Counted from the first letter of the stretch, positions 38,928 through 49,882 are shown. The stretch: DNA of 64,000 bases from Daldinia sp. FL1419 (GCA_025201765.1 MU623384.1:186001-250000); one strand, 5' to 3'. Numbers and translations: made by a program. Notes: a model not told the origin generated them from the letters alone.

Positions 38928-39980
38928 ATGAACAAGACGAAGGAAGTAATCCGCGACTTCATTGGAAAGTCTGGCCATCATGACACCACCGTTCATGAAT
39001 CGGTCGAACCAGCCGTTAAGAAGGAAACTATCAAGCCGACAGAGCACGAGGAGGTTAATACGGCAGTAGATAAGGAAATTCACCAAGATCATTATCATCG
39101 TACTGTACAGCCAATCCAGGATAAAGAAATTCTTCCTGAGCAGCATCAGCATAAGGTCGGCACCGTTCAACATCGGGACTACGATCACCGGGACCACGAG
39201 AATACAAAACGGACGTTAGCGGCAGAAAATGAGAAGTTTAGAGATGAACAGACTGTTCAAGATACGACACGTACCCAAAGCCACGCCCCCACTGTGCAGG
39301 GCGAACACGTTCATCAGTAAGTATTTTCGTCGAAACAGAACTTTTAATAAACGATCCTGACCTTTTGGAATAGCCACGTTCACGAAACCGTCCAGCCCGT
39401 ACTCCACAAGGAGACTATCCAGCCTAGTGTCGTCCACACCACGGTCCCGATTCACGAGACCCACCACAATCCTGCCCAGCACCATTCCACAACCTCGTTA
39501 CCTCCGGTCAGCGCGGAAGAGTATAGGCAGCGCGGGGGTGCTCTAGGCGGAGAGAAAGAGCGCTTCGACGCGTTCGAGGGTGAACCTAGGACCATTCGAG
39601 GAACCATTGAGCACATGCACGAAAAGGGTTCGGGCCGTAAAAATCCTCCCGACGGGGTTTTTCACGGAGACTTTGATCCCCTAGACGGAGGTCGAGACCA
39701 CCACATAACTGGTGGGTCAAAGGCTGGCGGGGGTTCAACTACGGGCACTAAGTCTGGTACAAGTGCCGGGGCTGGAATAAACCAAGGAATGTCCAGCCAG
39801 TCCTCTGCTCAAAGAGAGTACCGTGATACTACCAGAGGAACATCGGGAGGGTTAGAGACGGAACGTAACCCTAATGTTTCTGGGGCGTCGGGTACCACCC
39901 AGGAACATCCAAGCCTTCTAAACAAAATAAACCCCCTGACAGACTCCAACGGGGACGGAAAGGCGGGATTTATGAAATGA
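38928..39980 (+). CDS. Hydrophilic 'HETVQPVxxKE' repeat protein (fungal allergen-like family)
   Basis: Two exons: 38928-39316 and 39374-39980, 331 residues; the 57-nt intron (GTAAGT...ATAG) restores GEHVHHHVHETVQPV. The first 170 residues carry at least three degenerate repeats: VEPAVKKE, VQPIQDKE and VQPVLHKE, with many His, Glu and Lys. EEYRQRGGALGGEKERFDAF follows. The last ~130 residues are Gly/Ser/Thr-rich and disordered. There is no signal peptide or hydrophobic segment, so it is probably a soluble cytosolic protein. In databases such proteins are often just called allergen-like, and I know of no defined enzyme activity. The sequence reads like a stress-protective hydrophilin (inference). 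It is divergent from the related gene at 36717-37828. Start and intron are well supported. Confidence 0.85.
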
Positions 39981-41330
39981 TATCTAGTCTGAGACGGATC
40001 GAACGGTGTTCAGAGCATATAAAAGTTATGTAGTATTAGCTTAAATATTAATGGTAGTAACTTGAACAATGGAGAATTTTACGCCCGCCACCAGCACATT
40101 TCCCGCATATCTGGGTGGTCACTTATATGTGATGTATATATTATGACCAAATATACTGGTATGCCCCAAGATTAGAGTCGCCGAGATAATATGTTGCACT
40201 ACAGGGAAACGAAAATTGTAAACGACTGAAATGCTCGAGGTAAGATTAAAATAAATTTAACATAGGAAGAAATTTTGTGTTATTTATCCATGGACGTTTT
40301 TTTCTTCTTCATCGAGGTGAGATTTCATGTGCTTGATCGAATTCCGATTCGGAACTATTTGTATATTTGACTTGCTTCCGCCCTGTTGCATTCGGGATTA
40401 TCAACTTTTCCGTCATCTCCGAAGTCACCCTCTTGCCAGGCTAATCGGATTTGGGCAGTCCAAGGGTTAAGGCCGTGCGAAATATCGATATGTATGACTT
40501 TGACGAGTTTGTTTTGGCAGTTTAACCCATCTTGGCGCCAAGTGACTGCAAAATAATTCGGGTTTAGTTGACTTTAGCCAATCATATGCGTCATTCTTAG
40601 CAGTCCCAGTATATGAAGCCCCTCGTCAAGTACCAATATATCGACTTTTAGTGGACAGTTACAGGACTAACACCTTCGAAGGGGATCGTATATGACATGG
40701 GTAGGGCATATTTGATCCTGGACGTAGGTAGGAAGAGGAAAAGAGTGTAATAAGTATGATCCGCTGACTGGAAGAAAGCCATAATTATCGGAATAACGAG
40801 CTAAGGAGATAATAAAGCCGTTGTTGAGATTGCACGTGGTCAAGCATAGAGAATGGCGAAACCGTCGGAAATACATGCTACAATGCCCCTGATAGTATCA
40901 AGGCGAAAGAAGCAGAAGCTAGGTACGTTTCGCGCCCTCAAGGGCGAGAGTAGTGGTTATCTCCGGAGCACGGCAAGGCAGTGGCGCAACATGCCTCCTA
41001 TTTATGCATAGCTAAATCCCTTCTATGACCATGTCTCGGATATCCTCAGATCGAGCCATTTGTACAAAGTTTAAAGCACAAGGTCAAACATCTTGTTTTG
41101 CATTGACTATCAATTCGCCGACTGTAGCTGCTAAGCTAATACAAGTCATAACTTCTCCAGAATGCGCTCCTTTTTTATATTACCCATACTAATGGGTTTG
41201 TCGAATACGGGCGTAGCCCGGAGTATGTATATTCTGCCAGAACAGCATCCTTCCAAGGGGGCGGTGGGCTAAACTGTGCTATCTAGAACAACGTGTCGAA
41301 CTGATCGACCCTATCAATCGCTTCAAAGAC
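39981..41330. other. Intergenic, nothing recognised
   Basis: About 1.35 kb between the repeat-protein gene and the SDR gene on the same strand. No coding frame, repeat or RNA gene seen; the promoter of the SDR gene must lie in its right part. Confidence 0.6.
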
Positions 41331-42246
41331 ATGAATCTGTCGCCACCGGCCCAGGGATTTCCTATTCTCCAGACTAGCTTTGACGTACGTCCTGATTGCG
41401 GCGAGGATAGCTATAGGGGCACAGGTCGACTTCAAGGGCTCAAAGCTTTAATAACGGGCGGAGATTCGGGGGTTGGAAGATCAGTCGTCATCGCCTTTCT
41501 TCGCGAGGGAGCTAATGTAGCCATCAACTATCTCCCAGAGGAAGAGCCCGACGTGGATGATCTTGCCGAATTCCTGGACAAGGAAGGACTATCATTCGAG
41601 CGCATCCCTGGAGACTTACTTAACGAGACATTCTGTACGGAACTTGTACGCGAGGCCGCAAGACGCCTCGGAGGTATCGACATCATGGTCCAGAATGCAG
41701 CGTAAGCTAATGGTCCAAGCCTTGGTTTAACGAGGTAGCTAATTGATCGTCAGATACTCTGGAATCCTCTCGGGCTCAAAATGGCAACCTATAACGAACC
41801 AGTCTACCGAACAGCTCGAGCGGATCTATCGTACTAATGTCTTTGCAAACTTCTTCTTAACGCGCGCAGCCGTACCACTTCTGCCCCGGGGTGGCAGCAT
41901 CGTTTTCACAACATCTGAAATCATCAATTCGCCAGATAGCAATGCAATCGACTACGGCTCGAGCAAGGCTGCTATTAGTTATATGATTCGCGGCCTCTCA
42001 GCACAACTTGCTCCTCGTGGAATCAGGGTAAACGGCGTCGCTCCAGCTCTTATATACACGCCATTCTTGGCGAGTGCCGGATTCACAGCGGAGACGATTG
42101 CTCAAGTTGCCGCTACATACCCGTACGGTCGTATCGAGCAACCGGGAGAATTAGCGCCGATATACGTTAATCTGGCCGACCCCTTGGAAACATTTACTAG
42201 CGGAAATATCTGGTCGGCTAGCGGCGGCGTGCCCGGACCTGTCTAG
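41331..42246 (+). CDS. Short-chain dehydrogenase/reductase, classical type
   Basis: Two exons: 41331-41701 and 41754-42246, 287 residues, with a 52-nt intron (GTAAGC...TCAG) whose join reads MVQNAAYSG. ITGGDSGVGRS at residues ~42-52 is the TGxxxGxG dinucleotide-binding motif. QNAA around residue 121 is the NNAG-equivalent. The Ser of FTTSEI and the YGSSK motif (YxxxK) supply the catalytic residues, and the second half keeps RVNGVAPALI. This arrangement, with an N-terminal extension ending SYRGTGRLQG, matches the glucose/ribitol dehydrogenase-like SDR group related to bacterial YhdF-type oxidoreductases. NAD(P)-dependent oxidation or reduction of an alcohol or carbonyl is expected; substrate unknown. 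It converges on the next gene with a 161-bp gap. No signal peptide. Confidence 0.92.
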
Positions 42247-42407
42247 GTTAAGAGATTAATGTATAGCCGCTTTCATGGCACTACGTTAAATGTAATAAGG
42301 GCTACGTAACCAGATTTTATTAAGCACCTAATAGTATGCGTGTCTCTAACTATGACCTACGTTATGATGCGGCGATGACGGTCACCAGAAATGGATAAAC
42401 TACGTTG

Positions 42408-43100
42408 TCAAGCTATATACTGTAATATGTCTTCCACGGCACGACCACTACACCGCTCCAACTCCTCCTTCATCAGCCCACCGAGCACATAGTTGACGTA
42501 AAACGACCCAATTGATGTTCTAGGCTCGAAAAGTGCTTCGCCTAAAGCCCCTCTACTAATAGGTCGAGATCTTGGATCCGGATAGTCATGGTCTTCCCAA
42601 AATCGTTCGAGTTTATCAAACTCGACCCAAATCAAGGTGCCGTCGCTGTCGTCCCAGGTATCGATAATGATAATCATCCGATTATAAAAATATCCACGGC
42701 AGTGCGAGATGAAGAAGTCTTCCAGCCCAGTTCCGTGTCGGGATTCAATCTCAGCTTTCTGGTGTTCTATACACCGAGCGACTCTGTCCCCTGTAGGCGT
42801 ACCGGCCGGCATGGGGAGGCCGTACAGGTCAATGCGATCGGCGTACTCTGGTAAATGGGCGCCGCGGTCTTGTTGGGTTTCTTTAAAGATCTTCTGCACT
42901 ACTGCACGAAGATATGCTTCGTCGTCTGCTTCAGGTGTAGTCGCATACATTTGAAATGACCATTTAGGTCTGTTTCTGCTAGTTACCGGCGTGGACTCGT
43001 TCGGCTTGTAATCTGTCAGTTCCCACGCCGTGAAGCAGGGGTTGGCAAAATCGTGATTGGGTGCGGGCTCTAAAATAGACCTGGTCCATATTTGAGGCAT
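42408..43100 (-). CDS. Uncharacterised 230-residue protein
   Basis: A single intronless frame, ATG at 43100. The protein is acidic, soluble-looking, and lacks signal peptide or membrane segment. It reads as real coding sequence: mixed composition, Trp-rich (WTRS, KWSF, DTWDDSD, WVEFDKLERFWEDHDYPD) and continuous from start to stop. A stretch near residues 128-145 has GLEDFFISHCRGYFYNR followed by hydrophobic beta-like residues. I do not recognise the family and assign no function. It is sandwiched between the SDR and a transporter, all within 4 kb of an FAD monooxygenase. Confidence 0.65.
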   Translation of the reverse strand: MPQIWTRSILEPAPNHDFANPCFTAWELTDYKPNESTPVTSRNRPKWSFQMYATTPEADDEAYLRAVVQKIFKETQQDRGAHLPEYADRIDLYGLPMPAGTPTGDRVARCIEHQKAEIESRHGTGLEDFFISHCRGYFYNRMIIIIDTWDDSDGTLIWVEFDKLERFWEDHDYPDPRSRPISRGALGEALFEPRTSIGSFYVNYVLGGLMKEELERCSGRAVEDILQYIA

Positions 43101-43685
43101 GACTGGACCTTGGTTAAAATGGAGTTGACGGGTAAGAATGAAGGTAGGATGAAATGCGCAAGCTATAATTATTAGATAGGTAGGTTGATATTGGGAATCG
43201 CTTGATATAAGGAGAGCATGTGGCTAGGCACCAGTCGCCAAAATACTTACTGTGCCACCTCGTCGCATCAAAATGGGGACAGGTATCAATCACCCCTGAA
43301 GCCGACGGTGATATTGGTTCTCGCGATGGGAACCAATTGGTTTGGAGAGAATGTAATTACCTGGGTAATATCTGTACAGCACATAGGCTGAGTTGTTACG
43401 GTTTCTAGTCACTGGTAGCGCCGGTGGAATAAAACGCAAGATGAGGAACAGTCATTGTTGAATTCTTTCACGGCCTCGGGGTGGCATCAAAACCCAGCGA
43501 ATACTTATATTTTGGGAGATATAATCTACCCCAGGCGTGTTAAATTGCTGGTCGGAAGCCTTGTAGAGGCCTTTGGAAACTTGGCGCTGGGCAATACTTG
43601 GGTATTGTATACTACACGGCTTTTTGTAAGAAGGGCCATATTCATCGGGGGCATCACAAGACGTATCGACTACATGTTTGTTAGT
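43101..43685. other. Intergenic, nothing recognised
   Basis: Nearly 600 bp between two minus-strand genes. It includes the upstream region of the 230-residue protein; no structure seen beyond a GATAGGTAGGT word near 43175. Confidence 0.6.
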
Positions 43686-45423
43686 TTAGGCTAAACGGAA
43701 AGGGCTTGAGATAACATACAATGCGAGATTTTCTCTGTCGGTCAAGTCCAACTGTCTTGCGTCAACTACCTCTTCCCGCCGCTCGCCGCCCTCGTCAATA
43801 TGCTCGATGACTCCGACCTCTCTAATGGCACCGCGCTTGCCTAGCAAGTCTCTCCTCTTATTCTCCTTGACTAAATACCATCGAAGATAAAGTACAACGA
43901 ATGCCGGAAGAACGCACGCAATCCAGAGAATAACCCACCAGGTGACAATATACCTAGGCTTGTACTGTTCTTGGAATAGCTGTGGCGATAAGATATTACC
44001 CAGGCCGTACCCGACGTGATATAGGGCGATGACGGCGGTCTTTTTCGTATGCCCCGCAGAGCAGTTTGCTGCCCAGATCATGACGACGCTATAAGGAATT
44101 CCTCCAGTAGATCTGATCCATATCGCCGATAGAAGGCCCCAGCGGTTATTCCAAGGAAGAGAGATGAGTAATATGCTAGAGATGACGGGTGGTATGTACG
44201 CAGCAGCAGAGAGCCACGCCCGGCTATCACGCTTCTTGGATAATATTAAAGCGGCAGCAGCAAGGGATACTAAAGATGTAAGACCAGTGATACAACCCAA
44301 CAACGTGGTCTGTAGCGTAGTGAAGCCGAATGATTTTATGATGAGGGAGTACTGGTTGGTTAAGCCGTTGGCCATTTCTTGGGACCAAGCATGAAGAAAG
44401 AAAAGCCAAGTCTTGGGATCTTTCAACGCTTCGATTAGCTGATAGCGTTTGAAGCGCTTTTGTTCGATGCCCGAGTGGTTTGAGGCAATGCGGAGGATGG
44501 CCTGCGCTCGCTCGTCCGAGGTTAAGAAGTGAGCAGACATTGGGTTATCCGGGAAAAAAAGCCAGACGAAAATACCGTAAATAACTGTCAAACTCCCCGT
44601 GATGACTGCGGAAAAATACATCAGACGATTCATGAGCCCGTTACGGGAAACTTACCCATAAACCACTTCCAAGGTGAGAAACCGCCCGTATCTATCCATA
44701 GAACTCCGTATGATAGCAAGCCCGAAGTTATGGGACTGGAGTTTCCTGCAGCCCACATTATAGGCATTAGAACCGCTTGCTCGTCGTACGTAAAAAACAT
44801 CGACAGCGTCAAAAGGAAAGCGGGCACAATGCACGCCTCTGCCAATCCAAGAAAGAAGCGGACTATGAAAAGAGACGCAAAGCTATTACAGGGAACGTGT
44901 AACAGCAAGATGGAACCCCTATAGAGATTAGTAGGCTTCCAGGTGTGACGACTATTAATCTGCTTACCAGACGATCAGATTCCCGGCTAGCCATTTTGCA
45001 ACTGGGAATCGTTGCAACGCCCAATTTTGGGGCCATTCCGCTAAGAGGTAGCCAAAGTAAAAGATTGACGATAACCAATTGTACTGGCTGGGATTCAGGT
45101 GCGCGTCTTCAAGGAGACCTAGAATAGATGAACTTCCAAGCTGATGGAAACACTGTTAGCATTCCCCGTTCGAGGATCGACGCGGCGATTGGTGCTCCTA
45201 CTGTTTGCTTGTCGACGTACATCAGGTGATACCCGACACAGAGAAACGATAATATCCACCGGATACTCTTCTTACGGATTCGATCGGCCTCCTCTTTGGT
45301 AGGAGGCTCTACTCTGACCTGCGAGAAGAGCTTGTAGCTTTCATCGGCATATTTGTCGGGTAGTTTCGGCGCCTCGAAAACAATTTCGGCCGAGGATGTC
45401 TGCTCAACGGTCTTGGACGCCAT
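43686..45423 (-). CDS. MFS transporter of ACS (allantoate/nicotinate permease) family, with an abnormal first intron
   Basis: Inferred exons: 45423-45171, 45118-44968, 44918-44656 and 44605-43686, 528 residues. Introns 2 and 3 (49 and 50 nt) are canonical GTAAG...AG. For intron 1, homology expects VDKQTVGAPIAASIL to run into GLLEDAHLNPSQYNWLSSIFYFGY. Phase and the CTAG acceptor at 45121-45119 demand a junction after 45171, but the next bases are AACGGG, not GT or GC. Twelve helices are visible; VDKQT and YNWLSSIFYFGYLLAEWPQNW are diagnostic of Dal5/Tna1-type organic-anion permeases, as are RFFLGLAEAC and WWVILW. The start ATG at 45423 (MASKTVE) is preferred over an upstream in-frame GTG. It is divergent from the FAD monooxygenase, hinting at uptake of that enzyme's substrate. 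Possibly defective in this isolate. Confidence 0.85.
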
Positions 45424-45897
45424 GGTACAGGACTCGAGTAATGAGATTAACACCGAACAGCGACCCGGGAGTGCATGCTCAGGTAAGACCTGGGATATAA
45501 AATCAAAACCTCTGGTCGGGGCGTGATCGCACCGGACGGAACTCGCCAGCCTTCACATAGATGACGAAACTACCCCTGCTAATGGGGAATACTTAATCGC
45601 GGTCTTATGGTAGTTTTTTTTCTATTCGCTATTTGAGCGCTACGGGAATATTAAAATTCTTGCATGGATAGCCGTCGGGGAGTTTCCAAAACGACGAGGC
45701 CATGAGGGGAATGATGCCGCTGATTGATGGGATATTGTTTCGCAATATGCGTCTTGTCTTGCGCCATCTCGGGTCCGACAGTCAATCACGCGATGCCGAC
45801 CCCGTCCCGATTGCCAAAGGTTAAGAGGATAGTTCCGGCTGTATGACAACATATAGATAATAACAACGGCTTCTCTTGTTAAAGGGGACGCTGGACC
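45424..45897. promoter_or_regulatory. Divergent promoter, ACS transporter and FAD monooxygenase
   Basis: A 474-bp gap between two divergent starts, compact enough for shared control. GC-rich words such as GGTCGGGGCG near 45515 and GACCCCGTCCC near 45797 could be zinc-cluster regulator sites, but none can be named. Confidence 0.45.
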
Positions 45898-47291
45898 ATG
45901 GCAGAGGAATCGACACTTCAGATTGCCATCATCGGCGCTGGCATCGGCGGCCTTGGTGCGGCCATTGCACTAAAGGACCACCCCGCCATTAATGTGCAGG
46001 TATACGAAAAAGCTGCCGAGCTTAGGGAGATTGGCGCATCCATCGCGCTTGGACCTAACGGAATGAGAACTCTGGAAAGACTCGGCGTTGATAATGCACT
46101 GGACGACAAAATAGCTTTTCGTAACAAATCAAGGCATCCCATGATTTACCGGTAGGAAGCTCTCAGTCTTTCCTTATATCTCTAAATCAGTGACGGCTAA
46201 CGAGGGGTAGCCACTGGAAGACTAATGAGATAATATCAACCGACTCCCACGCTGGCCAAGTCGAGTATCGTCACTTGACAGCCCGCTTCCACCGAGCACA
46301 CCTCCAGGAAGCCCTCGCCAAACACGTCGACCCGTCGAGGATCCATCTTTCTAAAGCGTTCGAATCCGTTACCTACGATCAAGGCATTCGGAAGTTGTTG
46401 ATCACATTTGCAGACGGGACCACAACTACGGCTGATGTAATTCTTGGCGCGGATGGAATCCGCTCAAGTATTAGGACCTTCTTCGTGCCCACATCTAGCA
46501 CTGCTTGGACCGGCTGGGTGGCATTTCGATCCGTATTTCCCTACTCGCACGTTGTCAACATCAAAGATTTGCCGGACGAGGCCACCCACTTTTGGGGGCC
46601 CGATAGGACATTCTTCATCTCGAAGCTCGGGAAAGGTCTTTTCACCGTGGTAGGCTCTTACCAGGGCGACCCCGACGCCCCAGATGCTCCTCATAAGGAT
46701 TCGACTTGGAATTCGGACGGCGATGTCGACGTCTTGCGGGACTTCTATAAGAACTGGTCGCCGCTCGTGCGTCAGATTGTCGACGCAGTACCTAGTACTA
46801 GGATTTACCCGAACGTGGCGGCCCGTCCGCTCGAAACGTGGGTACTGGGCGACGGAAGGGTTACTCTGGCCGGCGACGCAGCTCACGCCCACGGCGGGGC
46901 GTTTGCCGCAGGTGGTAGTCTTGCCCTCGACGACGCGTGGGCATTCGCGTCGTCGATGCTGCATGTATTTCCTAAAAACGCGACAAGAAAACCCAACGAC
47001 AAGGAACTGCTACGAGCCCTGCGTATCTACGAAAGGACTCGGAAACCACATACAGATCATGTGATGAGTGTCGTTCATCAGACAAACAAGAATAAAGTAG
47101 CAAGGTACTCGCAAGCTAGGGAACTGGAGATGGATGAACAAGTAAGGACTTGGATAAGGAACCGGGTGGACTCCGGCTGGATCCACGAGCACGATGTTCA
47201 AGCAGCGTTCGCACAAGCTATTGCGGATGAAGTTGTGGATAGTGCCTCGGTTGTGGATAGTGCCTCGGTTGTGGAAGAGGTTAGATTATGA
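45898..47291 (+). CDS. FAD-dependent aromatic monooxygenase, salicylate-hydroxylase-like
   Basis: Two exons: 45898-46151 and 46211-47291, 444 residues; the 59-nt intron (GTAGG...GTAG) restores IYRHWKTNE. IIGAGIGGLGAA near residue 11 is the GxGxxG FAD-binding fingerprint. GADGIRSSIR near residue 180 is the DG motif shared with NAD(P)H binding. GDAAHAHGGAFAAGG near residue 310 is the second FAD (GD) motif, with Ala-His in place of the frequent His-Pro. Together they define a group A flavoprotein hydroxylase. Relatives hydroxylate salicylate, kynurenine or similar small aromatics with NAD(P)H and O2. The C-terminus ends with two exact 18-base in-frame repeats (47232-47249, 47250-47267) encoding VVDSAS twice. 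The stop codon lies at the very edge of the AT-rich block. No transit peptide seen. Substrate unknown. Confidence 0.92.
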
Positions 47292-47522
47292 TTTATCTTA
47301 ATGAATTTAGACCAGCGACCTAATTAAAACTCATAATTTAACTAAATTAAAATATTAAAAATTGAAATTAAAAAAACTAAAACTAATTTTGGCATTAATT
47401 AAATTAATTAAACTAATCTTGGCACTAATTAAATTAATTAAAAAATTTAAAAAAATTAAATTTTTTTTTTTAATAAATTGAATAATTTAAATAAAATAAT
47501 AAAAATAAAAATTGAAAAGATA

Positions 47523-47640
47523 TGTGGGAATATTAGTTATGTGACTTTGGTGGTGGTATAAGACCCACTTTAATCCTGTATATAAATGTCATATAATATA
47601 CAGGGAAAAATTATATTTATAGAATTCAAGTTGTTATTAT
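47523..47640 (+). mobile_element. LTR fragment related to the mini-element at 54022
   Basis: TGTGGGAATATTAG followed by a GTGGTGGTA..AGACCCACTTTAATCCTG segment matches the first ~65 bases of the 182-bp LTR at 54022-54203. The match then stops near 47590, so this is a truncated copy. Confidence 0.8.
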
Positions 47641-47667
47641 TTTTGTTAGAATTTTAAAATAAAATAG

Positions 47668-47985
47668 TGAACCGGTGTAGTGTGAGTACGTGGTTGATAC
47701 AATAGGGATATGTAATAGGAGTACGTAGCAGGAGTACATAATAGGAGCTATTCCGGAGGATCTCCTAATAAATCCCTATAAGGTTTATATATATTCATTT
47801 AAATATATATAAGTTTTAATAATTGTTTTCCTGTTTAATCAATATAAATCATAAATAGTTCTTCGGAGATCATTTCCATATAACTTTATATAAATAATAT
47901 ATATTCTTTTAAGCTTATATCTTATTATCCAGGACGAAGTCCAGTATATTATACTGAAACTCTTCCAATAAATTATTATGGGAAA
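47668..47985 (+). mobile_element. Degenerate LTR, family starting TGAACCGGTG
   Basis: Starts TGAACCGGTGTAGTGTGAG and shares internal words (AGATCATTTCCATA..ACTTTATATAAATAATATATATTC) with the gypsy LTR at 50342. It is a related but distinct subfamily. The right end is uncertain. Confidence 0.65.
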
Positions 47986-47989
47986 TTAA

Positions 47990-48070
47990 TAAGAAATTGA
48001 TAAGTAATTAATAATAATTGATAAGAGCTGATAAGAGTTGATAAGGTGGTTGATAAGTTGATAAGGGGTA
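47990..48070 (+). repeat. TTGATAAG-type short tandem repeat
   Basis: Variants of TTGATAAG / GCTGATAAG occur about seven times, imperfectly spaced, next to the satellite array. Confidence 0.7.
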
Positions 48071-48109
48071 AAAAAACATATTAAAAATTTAAAGTTTAAG
48101 AAAATATTT

Positions 48110-49790
48110 ATGATTGGGTGCATTCTTACTTGAGTTGATCAGATAGGAAAACAGCTTCTAAAAGCCTATTTATATTAAATTTAAACTCTAATAGCTTCTG
48201 TAAGATATGTTCTAACCTTACACTTTTTTAAAAAATTAACAATTCTATGCTAGAGAACGTGAGCTGATCAGATAGGAAAACAACTTCTGGAAGTTTATTT
48301 ATGTTGACCAGGAGCTCCAATTGAACAGGAGCTCTAATAGCTCCTGCAGGATATGCCTTAACCCTACACTTTTATCGTACGAATCTCTATAGAAAAACTG
48401 ATGATTTAATACTTGAAAACTTAAGTTGATCAGATAAAAAAATAACTTTTAAAGGCCTATACATTAAACATGGGCTTTAATTAAACAAGAGCTTTAATTG
48501 AACAAAAGCTCTTCCAAGACATGCCCTGCAGTTTTATCGTACAAAACTAACAATTCTATTCTTAAGAACTTAAGCTAATCAGACAGGAAAATAATTTCTA
48601 AAAACTTATTTATATTAAATTAAAGTTTTAATAGATATGCTTTAACCTTATATTTTTATCGTACAAATTTCTATGGAAAAACTAATGATTTTATTCTTAA
48701 GAATTTAAACTGATCAGATAGGAAAACAACTTCTGAAAGCTTATTTATGTTGAATATAAGCTTTAATTGAATAAGAGTTTTTGTAGGATATGCCCTAACC
48801 TTACAGTTTTATTGTACGAAATTCTATAGAAAACTAACAATTCTATGCTTAAAAACTTGAGCTGATCAGACAGGAAAACAACTTCTGGAGGTTAATTTAT
48901 GTTGAACAAGGGCTTTAATTGAATAGGAGCTCTTGTAGGACGTGCCTTATACTTTTATTGTACGAAATTTTATGGTTTTAAAAATTAACAATTTTATGTT
49001 TGAGAACTTAAACTGATCAGATAAGAAAACAATTTTTGAGGGCCTATTTATGTTGAATATAAGCTTTAATTGAATAGGAGCTCCTGTAAGGTATGCCCTA
49101 ACCCTACATTTTTATCGTACAAAGCTTTATGGAAAATTGATGATTTGGTGCTTTTAAGCTGATCAGACAGGAAAACAACTTCTAAGGAGCTCTAATAGCT
49201 CTTACAGGATATGCCTTAACCCTATACTTTTATCGTACAAAGTTTTATGGAAAAACTGGTGATTTTGTGCTTGAGAACTTGAGCTGATCAGATAGGAAAA
49301 CAACTTTCTTAAGGGCCTATTTATGTTGAACATGAGCTTTAATAACTCTTGCAGGATATGCTTTGCATTTCATCGTACAAATCTCTATCGAAAACTAACG
49401 ATTCTATGCTTGAGAGCTTGAGCTGATCAGACAGGAGAACAATTTCTGAGGGTTTATTTATGTTGAATTTGAGCTTTAATAGCTCTTGCAGGATATGTCC
49501 TGCAGTTTTATCCTACAAATCTCTATGGAAAACTAACAATTCTATGCTTGAGAGCTTGATCTGATCAAATAGGAAAACAACTCTTGAAGGCTTATTTACA
49601 TATCAAATAGCCTGTAGAAACTTTAACTAGAAAGATTAGATTGGCGGACTTCGTCCTAGCCCTGTCACCCCAACTTATTGCTATAGAAAAACTGACAATT
49701 CTACGTTTAAGAACTTGAGCTGATCAGATAGGAAAACAACTCTTGAGGGTTTATTTACGTATCAAAAAGCCTGTAGAAACCTTAGAAAGG
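48110..49790 (+). repeat. Satellite array, about 12 units of ~145 bp
   Basis: The landmark TGATCAGATAGGAAAACAAC, or a close variant, starts at 48136, 48265, 48427, 48576, 48711, 48863, 49014, 49160, 49285, 49434, 49562 and 49721. Spacing is therefore 125-162 bp. Units also share GGAGCTCTAATAGCTCCTGC..GGATATGCC, TTTTATCGTAC and ACTAACAATTCTATGC. Differences between units are mostly C/T and G/A transitions plus small deletions. One block of the unit equals the reverse complement of the gypsy LTR end at 63640-63681. Confidence 0.92.
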
Positions 49791-49810
49791 TTGGCTCCAT
49801 GGAGGCTAAT

Positions 49811-49882
49811 AGGGTTTTGCAGCTTTAATTACGTAATTACATTAAGAGGGTCTTGCAATTTCAATTACGTAATTACATTATG
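49811..49882 (+). repeat. Two 36-bp direct repeats with AATTACGTAATT palindromes
   Basis: Segments 49811-49846 and 49847-49882 are near-identical and each contains the perfect palindrome AATTACGTAATT (49827-49838 and 49863-49874). An inverted TTACAG..CTGTAA pair follows. Confidence 0.8.

Noticed and set aside
48110..49790. CRISPR-like regular spacing of a ~20-bp word
   Set aside because: The intervening sequence is itself repeated between units, and the organism is a eukaryote; this is satellite DNA.
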